Origin: Nitrospira sp.
GTDB taxonomy: Bacteria > Nitrospirota > Nitrospiria > Nitrospirales > Nitrospiraceae
DNA: 64,000 nt
Assembly (NCBI GenBank): GCA_018242665.1
Contig: JAFEBL010000013.1
Coordinates: 62,001 to 126,000, forward strand
Reading direction: 5' to 3'
The notes beneath the pieces were generated by a model, which made no database searches, was not told the origin of the DNA, and worked only from the letters and a program-made list of their open reading frames with translations. Shown piece after piece: positions 22,521 to 29,634 of the stretch; position 1 is the first letter of the stretch; each line of letters opens with the position of its first letter. The position numbers were made by a program, and so were the translations under genes.

Positions 22521-24341
22521 CTACTTCAGCGGCGGCACTTCGCGACGCTTGGGCGCCGCATAATTCACCAGGTAATCGAACAACCGGATGAGGCGGCTGT
22601 CCTGGCGCTTTTGGTCCACCCAATGGCCAATCAAGCCAATCGTTCTGGACAGGATGAAGAAACCGTTCAAACTGTCGACCGGAAATCCAATGTCGACCAA
22701 CACGGCCGCCATCGTCCCGTCCACATTCAGAATCAGGTTATCCTTCTTGACTGCCGTGACTTTCTCGACCTCCAGCGCGAAATCGAGGCAAGGGGTCTTA
22801 ATGTTGAGGCTTTTCACATACCCGACTAGTTCCTTCACACGCTTGTCCGGATTACGCAAGCTCTTTACACGATGACCGATGCCCGGTACCGGGCCGTGAT
22901 TCTTTTTCATGTAGGCCAGAAATTCATCCACGGCCATCTTGTTGTCGACCGCATACTTGAAGAATCGACCCGCATCCGTGACCGCACCGCCGAATCGGGG
23001 ACCGATCATGATCAGGCCAGCGGCCACCGCCTGAGAGAGGCCAATCCCGGCACAGGCGGCAAGGATCGTCGCATAGGCGCCGCTCACGCATGGACCGTGA
23101 TCTGCAGAAAGCATCATGATGCGCTTAATAATTTCAGCTTCCTGCTTGGAGATGAGTCGCTTGTCCCAGAGCAGGCCGATGACATGCGGTATTTCGTAGC
23201 CTTTGTTAATCAGCTCAGAGGCAGGGTACCCGTCATAACAAGGCTCGTCGCCACGGTCGTCGCTGATCGTGGTACGGATGAGCGGCGGCACCATGACTTC
23301 ATCGGCCTTCATGGCTTCTTCTATGGATTTGGGCAGTTTCGGCAGGCTTGCCGGCTCTACCACGGGTTTTACCTGACCCGACTTGAGAAGCCCTTCGTAC
23401 GTTTCCTTGATGGCAGGGCCCAAGGCACCAAACGTCGGCGGAACAAGTGCTCCAGCCTTCTTGAGAGCATCCGATTTCGAACGAGCTGATCCCTCGCCCT
23501 TCATGCCCTCCTTCGCGCCGGCATGGCCGAACTTCATGCCCTTCGGCAAGCTTTCCTGACAGAAGCCGGACACGACCCCGATCAGCTTAACCCGACGCTT
23601 CTTCGCGCCGTACCACTCCGCCGCGCGCTCCTCAAGATCGCCACCCATTTCTCCGACGATGACCACCGCTTTGGTCTGCGGATCGTTTTCAAACATTTCG
23701 AGATAGCTGACGTAATCGGTTCCGGGATAGGCATCACCACCGATCCCGATCGCCGTGGTGATGCCGTCGGCGAACTGAGAGCAAATCCAGATGATTTCAT
23801 TGGAGAGACCACCCGATTTCGTAATGACCCCAAACGACCCTTCGCGATACAGTTTGGAGAGGACGAGGTTGTCGAACGCACCACCGATGACGCCCAAGCG
23901 GCAAGCACCTGCCGAAATGATGCCGATGGAGGAGGGGCCGTTAAACACTTTGCCGAGCTTGCGGGCATGGGCCCCCAACAGCTTGGCATCCTTTTCGGGC
24001 ACACCCTCGGTGATCATTGAAACCACCTTAATATGGGCGTCGTCCAATGCTTCCATTCCGCCCTTCATGGCGCGGTCGGCTCCAATATAGACGAGACTGG
24101 TATTGAGGCTAGGATGATGCTTGGTCGCTTCCGCAATGCTCTTATAGATGGGAATGGCGATCAATCCGCTGCCGTAGGGGATTTCGTTCGTCTTGCCGGC
24201 GTCCGGCGGGTAGACGAAGGCTTCCACATTCAAAGGCCGCTTGATCAGATAGCAAAATTCCGCCATCCGTCGTGCTGCATTGACACCTGCCTGACCACCC
24301 TGAATCACTACGCGGGTGTCCTTGTTTGCCAGAATACTCAT
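22521..24341 (-). CDS. aclA: ATP-citrate lyase large subunit AclA
   Basis: 606 residues. The N-terminal half is a CoA-ligase-like domain with VVIQGGQAGVNAARRMAEF, GPSSIGIISAGACRLG and the phosphohistidine loop KFGHAGAKEG (His273). The C-terminal half is a citrate-synthase-like domain, with MLSADHGPCVSGA, GPRFGGAVTDAGRFF and PGIGHRVKSLRNPDKRV. This is the domain order of AclA from green sulfur bacteria, the key rTCA enzyme that cleaves citrate to acetyl-CoA and oxaloacetate with ATP and CoA. GAGGGAG precedes ATG 24341. It is encoded downstream of aclB, the order known for aclBA. Confidence 0.97.
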   Translation of the reverse strand: MSILANKDTRVVIQGGQAGVNAARRMAEFCYLIKRPLNVEAFVYPPDAGKTNEIPYGSGLIAIPIYKSIAEATKHHPSLNTSLVYIGADRAMKGGMEALDDAHIKVVSMITEGVPEKDAKLLGAHARKLGKVFNGPSSIGIISAGACRLGVIGGAFDNLVLSKLYREGSFGVITKSGGLSNEIIWICSQFADGITTAIGIGGDAYPGTDYVSYLEMFENDPQTKAVVIVGEMGGDLEERAAEWYGAKKRRVKLIGVVSGFCQESLPKGMKFGHAGAKEGMKGEGSARSKSDALKKAGALVPPTFGALGPAIKETYEGLLKSGQVKPVVEPASLPKLPKSIEEAMKADEVMVPPLIRTTISDDRGDEPCYDGYPASELINKGYEIPHVIGLLWDKRLISKQEAEIIKRIMMLSADHGPCVSGAYATILAACAGIGLSQAVAAGLIMIGPRFGGAVTDAGRFFKYAVDNKMAVDEFLAYMKKNHGPVPGIGHRVKSLRNPDKRVKELVGYVKSLNIKTPCLDFALEVEKVTAVKKDNLILNVDGTMAAVLVDIGFPVDSLNGFFILSRTIGLIGHWVDQKRQDSRLIRLFDYLVNYAAPKRREVPPLK

Positions 24342-24418
24342 CGGGATCTCCCTCTTAAAAATCCGTGAAGAGCGACGGGTGACTCGCGATCAGAAGGAGC
24401 CGTGGCCCCTGCAGTCCT

Positions 24419-24437
24419 GTCACGCGTGACGCGTCAC
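24419..24437 (-). repeat. Overlapping 12-bp palindromes in the aclB-aclA gap
   Basis: Two perfect 12-bp palindromes overlap, GTCACGCGTGAC (24419-24430) and GTGACGCGTCAC (24426-24437), in the roughly 100-base gap between aclB and aclA. They can form alternative hairpins in the transcript. Role unknown. Confidence 0.5.
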
Positions 24438-24447
24438 TCGGTACGCA

Positions 24448-25647
24448 TCATTTCGTTTGGAGCGCCTTGTCGACAATGTCTGTCAGCGGCGTGTTCCGGT
24501 CGAAGACATTGATGTCGAAGCCTTCGTCCATCAAGGCCCGCATCGCGTCGAGACCTTCTTTTTCACGCGGCCCGCCACGGCGAACCCAAATCTTTACACC
24601 CTTCAGCTTGCCACCGGCTTTTGCTTTGCGAAAACCGTTAATGATGCCTCCGAAGGTCTTCTTCACATCGGTGAAGTTCGCAATCGCACCGCCGACGATG
24701 ATGTTCTTGATTCCGGGCAACGAACACACTTTTTCCGTCAACACTTCTACCGCCCAGTCTGGTGGATCACCGGAATATTCGGCATAATTGGCCAATTTCC
24801 CCCCACGCGCCACGACCGCGTCGGAATAGTACACACTGGCACCACCACCGGCTGGCAGCATGGCCGTATCACCGCCAGGGATCTCAATGAATTTGACCGA
24901 GCCCTTGATCTTACTGTCCACCGCCATGACTTCAACTTCATCCTTGGAGTAGGCCCGTCCGAATTCTGCCGCGAAGGCGAAATTCCAGTCTGGATGGCGA
25001 AACTTCGCATCACCATCGAGCAGCGTCACCGCGTCGAGTGCGACCAATTGTCCATCGCTTTCCCGTGTGACGACCGGGTTCACTTCAAGGTACTGGGCAT
25101 CTTCGCTATCGAAGCAGGTGAACATCTTACCGGCGAACTCCGCCATCTTCTTGGTCAGAGCCCCGGTGAATCCAGCTTCCTTGGCCAATTTTTCCAATCC
25201 CTCGGCCGTCGGTTGTTGCCCCACATCCAGACAGAGCCGCTTGACGCGCTCCCAGTTCGATTCCACTTCAATCCCGCCGCAGTTAGCGACCAAGATTTCG
25301 GTACCCTCCCGCGTCGACTTCACGGCACAATAGTATTCTTCCTTGTGCGGCACCATTTCGGACACGATGACTTGCGCCACCGTGATGCTTCCGACTTGCC
25401 GTCCGATCATTTCCTTCGTCGCAGCAATAGCACCATTCAAATCCAAGCCGACCTTCACCAAGCCCAGCTTGAACCGCGAACCCAATGCTTCGTGCGCCTT
25501 GGCGACCAACTTGGATGCCTTCATCCAGTCATTGGCCTGTCCAAGCTTGGTAAATTCATCCGCTGAGGTCACTACCACATAATTGGGAACGTGGATTCCC
25601 CACTTCTTCATCAGCCCCATGCCTGGGCCTTCGAGCACTTTCGCCAT
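24448..25647 (-). CDS. aclB: ATP-citrate lyase small subunit AclB
   Basis: 399 residues with an ATP-grasp fold related to SucC: MAKVLEGPGMGLMKKWGIHVPNY at the N-terminus, CFDSEDAQYLEVNPVVTRESDGQLVALDAV near residue 190, and a ligase-type C-terminal half with LPAGGGASVYYSDAV, VGGAIANFTDVKKTFGGIINGF and VRRGGPREKEGLDAM. It is the partner of AclA in citrate cleavage. CAAGGAG precedes ATG 25647. It is the first gene of the eight-gene rTCA run that ends with sucD. The 5' flank (25648-25847) carries a striking A/T palindrome. Confidence 0.97.
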   Translation of the reverse strand: MAKVLEGPGMGLMKKWGIHVPNYVVVTSADEFTKLGQANDWMKASKLVAKAHEALGSRFKLGLVKVGLDLNGAIAATKEMIGRQVGSITVAQVIVSEMVPHKEEYYCAVKSTREGTEILVANCGGIEVESNWERVKRLCLDVGQQPTAEGLEKLAKEAGFTGALTKKMAEFAGKMFTCFDSEDAQYLEVNPVVTRESDGQLVALDAVTLLDGDAKFRHPDWNFAFAAEFGRAYSKDEVEVMAVDSKIKGSVKFIEIPGGDTAMLPAGGGASVYYSDAVVARGGKLANYAEYSGDPPDWAVEVLTEKVCSLPGIKNIIVGGAIANFTDVKKTFGGIINGFRKAKAGGKLKGVKIWVRRGGPREKEGLDAMRALMDEGFDINVFDRNTPLTDIVDKALQTK

Positions 25648-25784
25648 GGTTGACGACTCCTTGTATGTGAACGGGCAGAGAAAAGGATGGACAGAGTACC
25701 GAATTCTGCCGATGAGCTCAATCCGCCAAAGGGCCTACAGTCTGAGCTCAGAAGTCCTACCACAATCGACACCGAAGATTCATC

Positions 25785-25821
25785 ACTATAAATAGTTGAT
25801 AAATTTATCGTGTCGCTGCAA
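25785..25821 (-). promoter_or_regulatory. Putative promoter/operator region of aclB
   Basis: In the fpg-aclB gap an A/T-rich patch stands out. A perfect 12-bp palindrome GATAAATTTATC (25798-25809) fills most of the 18-bp space between TTGCAG (25821-25816) and AACTAT (25797-25792); TATAGT follows at 25790-25785. The promoter match is weak, which with a palindrome in the spacer suggests control by a dimeric regulator. This is inference from sequence shape only. Confidence 0.4.
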
Positions 25822-25847
25822 TTGCCCTCCCTGGAGAGACCATCCGC

Positions 25848-26693
25848 CTATGCGCGAGATTGGCGGCCCATCCGCTGGCAACGAGGACAATAGAAGGAAC
25901 TTCTCTCGCCAATGGAACGTATAATGGTGGCGCCACAACCATTCGAACAGCGTTCACCAGCCTTTCCATAGACTAAATGCCGTTGTTTATACCGCCCCTC
26001 CGTCCCATCCGGCGCGAAATAGTCGCGTACACTTGAGCCGCCCATCTGAATCGCTTCGCGCAAGACTTGTCCCATGACCTCATAAAGACGCGTTATCGCA
26101 GCCTGCCCTATCCGGTCCGCCGGCTGATCGGGATGAAGGCCGGCACGGAAGAGAATCTCATTCGCATAAATATTTCCAATGCCCGCGATCACTTGTTGGT
26201 GCATCAACAATGTCTTCAGTCTGCGTCGCGTCGACCCAAGGACCTGCGCAAATTGGCCCTGACTGATCGTAAGGGGATCGTAACCAAAACGGCGCGATGT
26301 GTACTGATCCAAGCCTGCTTGAGTGAGGAAGGACAGGCGCCCGAATCGACGAGGGTTCCAGTACCGAATTTCCGGTTCCTCTGCCCCCTCAAGCTGCACA
26401 ATACAATGAGTATGTTGAGGATGTCTGGGCTGAGCGCCACGAAAAAGGAGGAGTCCGGTCATGCCCAATTCGGCAGCAAGGAATCTGGCTTGAGAAGCCC
26501 CGGCAAAGGCGAGGATCACACTCTTGCCACGTCGCTCCACGTGGGCAATCTTCGTCCCGCGATAACACTCCACGGACGAAAGCCCCTCACGCACAATATC
26601 TGCGCGTCCAATCCAGCAATCACGTACCGTCGCCCCCATCACCCGGGAACGCAATTGACGAGCAGCGACTTCAGCTTCGGGTAATTCAGGCAT
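25848..26693 (-). CDS. mutM: Formamidopyrimidine-DNA glycosylase (Fpg/MutM)
   Basis: 281 residues, normal length. The DNA glycosylase/AP lyase removes 8-oxoguanine. The essential N-terminal PELPEAE (Pro1 nucleophile, Glu2) is present, as are the H2TH region (HQQVIAGIGNIYANEILFRAGLHP) and SSVRDYFAPDGTEG. The C-terminal zinc finger reads CSNGC...CPRC, so the first knuckle is CX3C instead of the usual CX2C. It lies upstream of aclB in the same direction, with about 200 bases between. In an aerobic nitrifier-type organism with oxygen-sensitive ferredoxin enzymes, oxidative DNA repair is expected, but no regulatory link to its neighbours is visible. Confidence 0.92.
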   Translation of the reverse strand: MPELPEAEVAARQLRSRVMGATVRDCWIGRADIVREGLSSVECYRGTKIAHVERRGKSVILAFAGASQARFLAAELGMTGLLLFRGAQPRHPQHTHCIVQLEGAEEPEIRYWNPRRFGRLSFLTQAGLDQYTSRRFGYDPLTISQGQFAQVLGSTRRRLKTLLMHQQVIAGIGNIYANEILFRAGLHPDQPADRIGQAAITRLYEVMGQVLREAIQMGGSSVRDYFAPDGTEGRYKQRHLVYGKAGERCSNGCGATIIRSIGERSSFYCPRCQRMGRQSRA

Positions 26694-26873
26694 CGAAATA
26701 CATCCCTCAGAACGCAGGTCGACCTACGAAACTCACCGGAATTACGCCATGCGCCTGATACAAAATGCAACTCCGGCGCGGTGCATCGATCATCTCTTGC
26801 TGAACGAACTATGGAAGGAATTTCCGAGAAGGAAGAGGGACCGGCCCAGACCCAGCAGACTCGTCGCGCAGGC

Positions 26874-27311
26874 CTACTCGAGTATATCCGTGGGTGGAAC
26901 AGGGTGCTGCCGGCGGCAACATTTCACCACTTCTATCACTTCTTGGAGATGAGGCAAGGGCATACCACCAGGTCGCCGCGTCAGCACCAGCTTCACCGCA
27001 GCGGCATATGCCATGTCCTCCACGCAACACAAGTAGGCAATCACCACGGAGACCGAACGTCCCATGCCCACCCGGCAACAGACCATTACCCGCTGCTTCG
27101 GCACATTGGTCTCAATCCACGTCACGGCCTGTGCCAGTGCTGCGGGCGAGGGTTCGCCAAATTCCCTCAAGGGGATTTTGGCGAAAAGGATCCGTTCGGG
27201 TACGGTGACATGTTGCTCTTCCGCGACCATCAGGACGGCACCCACCTGCGGCGGCGGATTTCGGGCATCGTCAGCATTGCCAACGAGCAGTCGCTTATTG
27301 ATCAGATGCAT
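26874..27311 (-). CDS. Small dual-specificity protein phosphatase
   Basis: 145 residues of the DSP/PTP superfamily. The signature loop is VCCRVGMGRS, with nucleophile Cys79 and Arg85 in the required C-X5-R spacing; the usual His before the catalytic Cys is replaced by Cys. A loop LREFGEPSP near residue 50 is where the general acid is expected. It may dephosphorylate protein, phosphoinositide-like or RNA substrates; none can be named. The start lies nine bases after a TATACT box and there is no SD, so the mRNA is probably leaderless. It diverges from the zinc-ribbon gene at 27433. Confidence 0.8.
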   Translation of the reverse strand: MHLINKRLLVGNADDARNPPPQVGAVLMVAEEQHVTVPERILFAKIPLREFGEPSPAALAQAVTWIETNVPKQRVMVCCRVGMGRSVSVVIAYLCCVEDMAYAAAVKLVLTRRPGGMPLPHLQEVIEVVKCCRRQHPVPPTDILE

Positions 27312-27320
27312 CGTGTGATT

Positions 27321-27348
27321 AGTATAGAAGGCCGCGATGCTAGGTCAA
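27321..27348 (-). promoter_or_regulatory. Promoter giving a near-leaderless phosphatase mRNA
   Basis: Minus-strand TTGACC (27348-27343), 16 bp, TATACT (27326-27321). The next nine bases lead directly to ATG 27311, so transcription should start at, or within a few bases of, the start codon. Confidence 0.65.
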
Positions 27349-27376
27349 GGAATTCCAAGGATTTCCGGCCCCATGG

Positions 27377-27406
27377 TTGAAGATCGTTTTCAACGCTGCG
27401 TATACT
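27377..27406 (+). promoter_or_regulatory. Promoter for the zinc-ribbon protein gene
   Basis: TTGAAG (27377-27382), 18 bp, TATACT (27401-27406). It gives a leader of about 20 bases containing GGAGGAG before ATG 27433. Confidence 0.6.
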
Positions 27407-27432
27407 CAGCCCGTTCAGCAGAGGGAGGAGAC

Positions 27433-27792
27433 ATGCCTCGTATTGCACTTGAGCAAGTGGAACAACGGTTGTCGAGCGTACAATGCGCTATCTGCAAGGC
27501 CAGCACCTTTGGCATTGATCGGCGGACCTTGCAGAGCGACGGAGAATGTCGCGGAGTGTGCTTGAAATGTCGGTATAACTTTCCAGTCTACACCGATATG
27601 GAATTCTACCTCCGAACCCAGCCGGACGTTCCTTATCGACTACAAGAGATCGCTTGCCCGCACTGTCAGCATCGTGGTGTCACGCTCGACTTCCGTATTA
27701 CCATGTCTGTTCGAGAGGCTGTATACTTTGTCACCTGCACAGCTTGCCATACTCAATTTGCTGAGAGATCCTCGCTAGAAGCATTTGAGTAA
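27433..27792 (+). CDS. Small zinc-ribbon protein of unknown function
   Basis: 119 residues, not assigned to a named family. It has four cysteine pairs in two likely zinc ribbons: CAIC near residue 18 with CLKC (preceded by another Cys) near residue 42, and CPHC near residue 76 with CTAC near residue 101. There is no transmembrane segment or signal. GGAGGAG immediately before ATG 27433 fixes the start; the frame open from 27337 is upstream of or inside the promoter. Zinc ribbons of this kind bind nucleic acid or protein, but nothing more specific can be said. Confidence 0.7.
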   Translation: MPRIALEQVEQRLSSVQCAICKASTFGIDRRTLQSDGECRGVCLKCRYNFPVYTDMEFYLRTQPDVPYRLQEIACPHCQHRGVTLDFRITMSVREAVYFVTCTACHTQFAERSSLEAFE

Positions 27793-27830
27793 GCTTTCCC
27801 CCATCGTCTTAGTGTATACTGATAATTGCT

Positions 27831-28025
27831 ATGAGCGATACGCCACATCCCAAACCATCGCCGGAACAAGCCCCTGCGTCTGAGCCTGCGCCCAAACCAC
27901 GCAAAGAGATCCCGCTGATTTCAGTCCCAAACGATCGGGATATGATCGCAGCGGAGATGGCCGAGCTCTTTGACGAGGATCGGGTGTCCCATCAACATGG
28001 CTCCTCTGAGCCAGAGGCAGACTAG
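27831..28025 (+). CDS. Small Pro-rich protein of unknown function
   Basis: 64 residues. The first third is Pro/Ala/Lys-rich and probably disordered; the rest (IPLISVPNDRDMIAAEMAELFDED) could form one amphipathic helix. No known domain. There is no SD; TATACT at 27815-27820 lies ten bases before the ATG, so this too may be leaderless, though its -35 region is poor. It converges on the Rsm22-like gene with one base between stop codons. It is kept because its frame is closed exactly by the neighbours and its composition is protein-like; confidence is moderate. Confidence 0.5.
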   Translation: MSDTPHPKPSPEQAPASEPAPKPRKEIPLISVPNDRDMIAAEMAELFDEDRVSHQHGSSEPEAD

Positions 28026-28026
28026 C

Positions 28027-29232
28027 CTACGCCGGTCGAATCACTTCCGTAGTGCCTTGGGGAAGAATCCGCCCTACCGTCGAAGGCCTGCCCTTTCGTT
28101 CCTTTCGAACGATCTCGCTGATGTGCACAATTGCACCTCGGTGGTACTGTTCAAACGCAGCGTTTGACGACGAGCGATCTTTGTCTTGGCGCCCTACTTC
28201 CGATCTTCCGTCCGCGTCACACAGCCACACTCGCTTCTCTCCCTTCATGACGCGCAGTTCGCTTACGACACGATGGTAGGACTCGTTCCTGGGGACCAGT
28301 GTCTTGCCATCTTTCCGAAGTACGACATAGGAGAATTTAAGCGCATCCTTGATAAACCCCACGGCCTGGTCAATCTGCGCAATCCAAGCAGGTCGATCCC
28401 AATGTCGTTCTTCGTGGCACCAATCGTCCGGTCGAACTAACGCCGGACAAGATTTGTCATGCAGACATGGGCTATAAATGGAACAGTCGTGTTGTGCGAG
28501 CAGTCTGTCCCGCACCTCGTGAAGACCCCGCGAGGTCGCTCGGAGAGCAGGTTCAATGAGAATCAGACTGCCGCCGGTGGCCAACAAGCTCAGAAAATGA
28601 GCCGCTAGTGCCGTTCTTTTCTCAATGGCATTGATGCTGCCGGCGTAGAGCTCGGACAAGACATTCTGAACAACAATAAGATGAAAGCCTTGCCCATCCG
28701 AACCAGACCGAATCTCCTCGGGCAACGGCCGCTCGAGATGACACTCAATAGTCTGCAACGGTATTGGCGGATTCCTCGGGAGCGCCGCCAGATAACTTTG
28801 CCAAAGCTCCGCGCAGGTTTGTAAGACGGCAGGTGACCGATCCAACACAGTCATGCGAAGGGTTTCAGGAGATAGCACTGAGGCGGAACAGGCCCAATCC
28901 AGGACAGCCAGGGCCCCGGTCCCCGGTCCTCCACCAACGTCGAGCACTCGAAATTCATCTCCCTTGTGCTCCGTGAGCAATGACTCCAACTCTGTTAAGA
29001 GAATCTGTACCTTTGCGAGATTCACGGGTACATAATAGGCCAAATAGGCCTGACGCAATTCCCTCTCGTCTAAGTAGCTCGTTCCGATGCCTGAATCTCC
29101 CCGTGTAAACATGTCCGAAAGCCGAATCACCCCTGTCGTGACCTTGCGCAACGTTTCTGCATCTAGTTCCGATGGCTCGATTCGTATTGCGCGAGCGAGG
29201 ACCTGTTCGATTCGGGAAGAGAGTGTGTACAT
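28027..29232 (-). CDS. Rsm22/METTL17-like ribosomal small-subunit methyltransferase family protein
   Basis: 401 residues. The SAM-binding fold starts at about residue 105 (FRVLDVGGGPGTGALAVLDW). After LILIEPALRATSRGLHEVRDRLL comes a cysteine cluster, CSIYSPCLHDKSCPAL...DWCHEE, which is the Rsm22 hallmark; in the mitochondrial protein these cysteines have been linked to a 4Fe-4S cluster. The family acts in small-subunit ribosome assembly or rRNA methylation. ATG 29232 is chosen because MYTLSSRIEQVLARA is a natural start and the upstream frame overlaps the divergent promoter. AGGGG lies a few bases ahead. Confidence 0.8.
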   Translation of the reverse strand: MYTLSSRIEQVLARAIRIEPSELDAETLRKVTTGVIRLSDMFTRGDSGIGTSYLDERELRQAYLAYYVPVNLAKVQILLTELESLLTEHKGDEFRVLDVGGGPGTGALAVLDWACSASVLSPETLRMTVLDRSPAVLQTCAELWQSYLAALPRNPPIPLQTIECHLERPLPEEIRSGSDGQGFHLIVVQNVLSELYAGSINAIEKRTALAAHFLSLLATGGSLILIEPALRATSRGLHEVRDRLLAQHDCSIYSPCLHDKSCPALVRPDDWCHEERHWDRPAWIAQIDQAVGFIKDALKFSYVVLRKDGKTLVPRNESYHRVVSELRVMKGEKRVWLCDADGRSEVGRQDKDRSSSNAAFEQYHRGAIVHISEIVRKERKGRPSTVGRILPQGTTEVIRPA

Positions 29233-29248
29233 AGCGCTGCCCCTTTTG

Positions 29249-29278
29249 TTGACCCCAAAATCTGAGCTGCGGTATCCT
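29249..29278 (+). promoter_or_regulatory. Promoter for the small gene at 29302
   Basis: TTGACC (29249-29254), 18 bp, TATCCT (29273-29278), leaving a leader of about 17 bases that includes GAGGAG before ATG 29302. Confidence 0.6.
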
Positions 29279-29301
29279 GACCGAAAAGAGGAGTACTTCA
29301 C

Positions 29302-29550
29302 ATGACGGATCATATTTTGCAAGCTTACCGTGAGGTGGAAATGGCCATGGAGCGATACACTATGCTTCTGGAGGAACATGTTGCCGCTCTTCAAACTTCC
29401 GTTCCAGTCGATTTAGATCGCCTGGAACGAATGACCCACGGAGCGAGAGCGATGCGAGATAGCAGCCTTATCTATCTCTCGTATGCAAAGTTCATCGCCT
29501 GCGGAATGCCGGAAAGCCCAGACCTCGTGGAGGACGACCTCCAAGGTTGA
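29302..29550 (+). CDS. Small helical protein of unknown function
   Basis: 82 residues, predicted to be mostly alpha-helical (heptad-like stretch AYREVEMAMERYTMLLEEHVAAL followed by VDLDRLERMTHGARAMRDSSLIYLSYAKFIA). No known domain, signal peptide or cysteine pattern. It has its own promoter, a clear SD (GAGGAG) and a perfect terminator hairpin behind it, so it is very likely a real monocistronic gene. It diverges from the Rsm22-like gene. Confidence 0.75.
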   Translation: MTDHILQAYREVEMAMERYTMLLEEHVAALQTSVPVDLDRLERMTHGARAMRDSSLIYLSYAKFIACGMPESPDLVEDDLQG

Positions 29551-29573
29551 TGATTGCCCATTGCGCCAAATGC

Positions 29574-29608
29574 AGAGGGCCCGTTCGGTATCACCGAACG
29601 GGCCCTCT
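29574..29608. terminator. Bidirectional terminator between convergent genes
   Basis: A perfect 16-bp inverted repeat (29574-29589 with 29593-29608) around a three-base loop lies between the small plus-strand gene and the end of the oxidoreductase operon. T-containing tails on both sides (TCGTTTC on plus, GCATTTGG on minus) suit termination in both directions. Confidence 0.85.
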
Positions 29609-29634
29609 TCGTTTCTGAATATCCTGTCTTGGGT

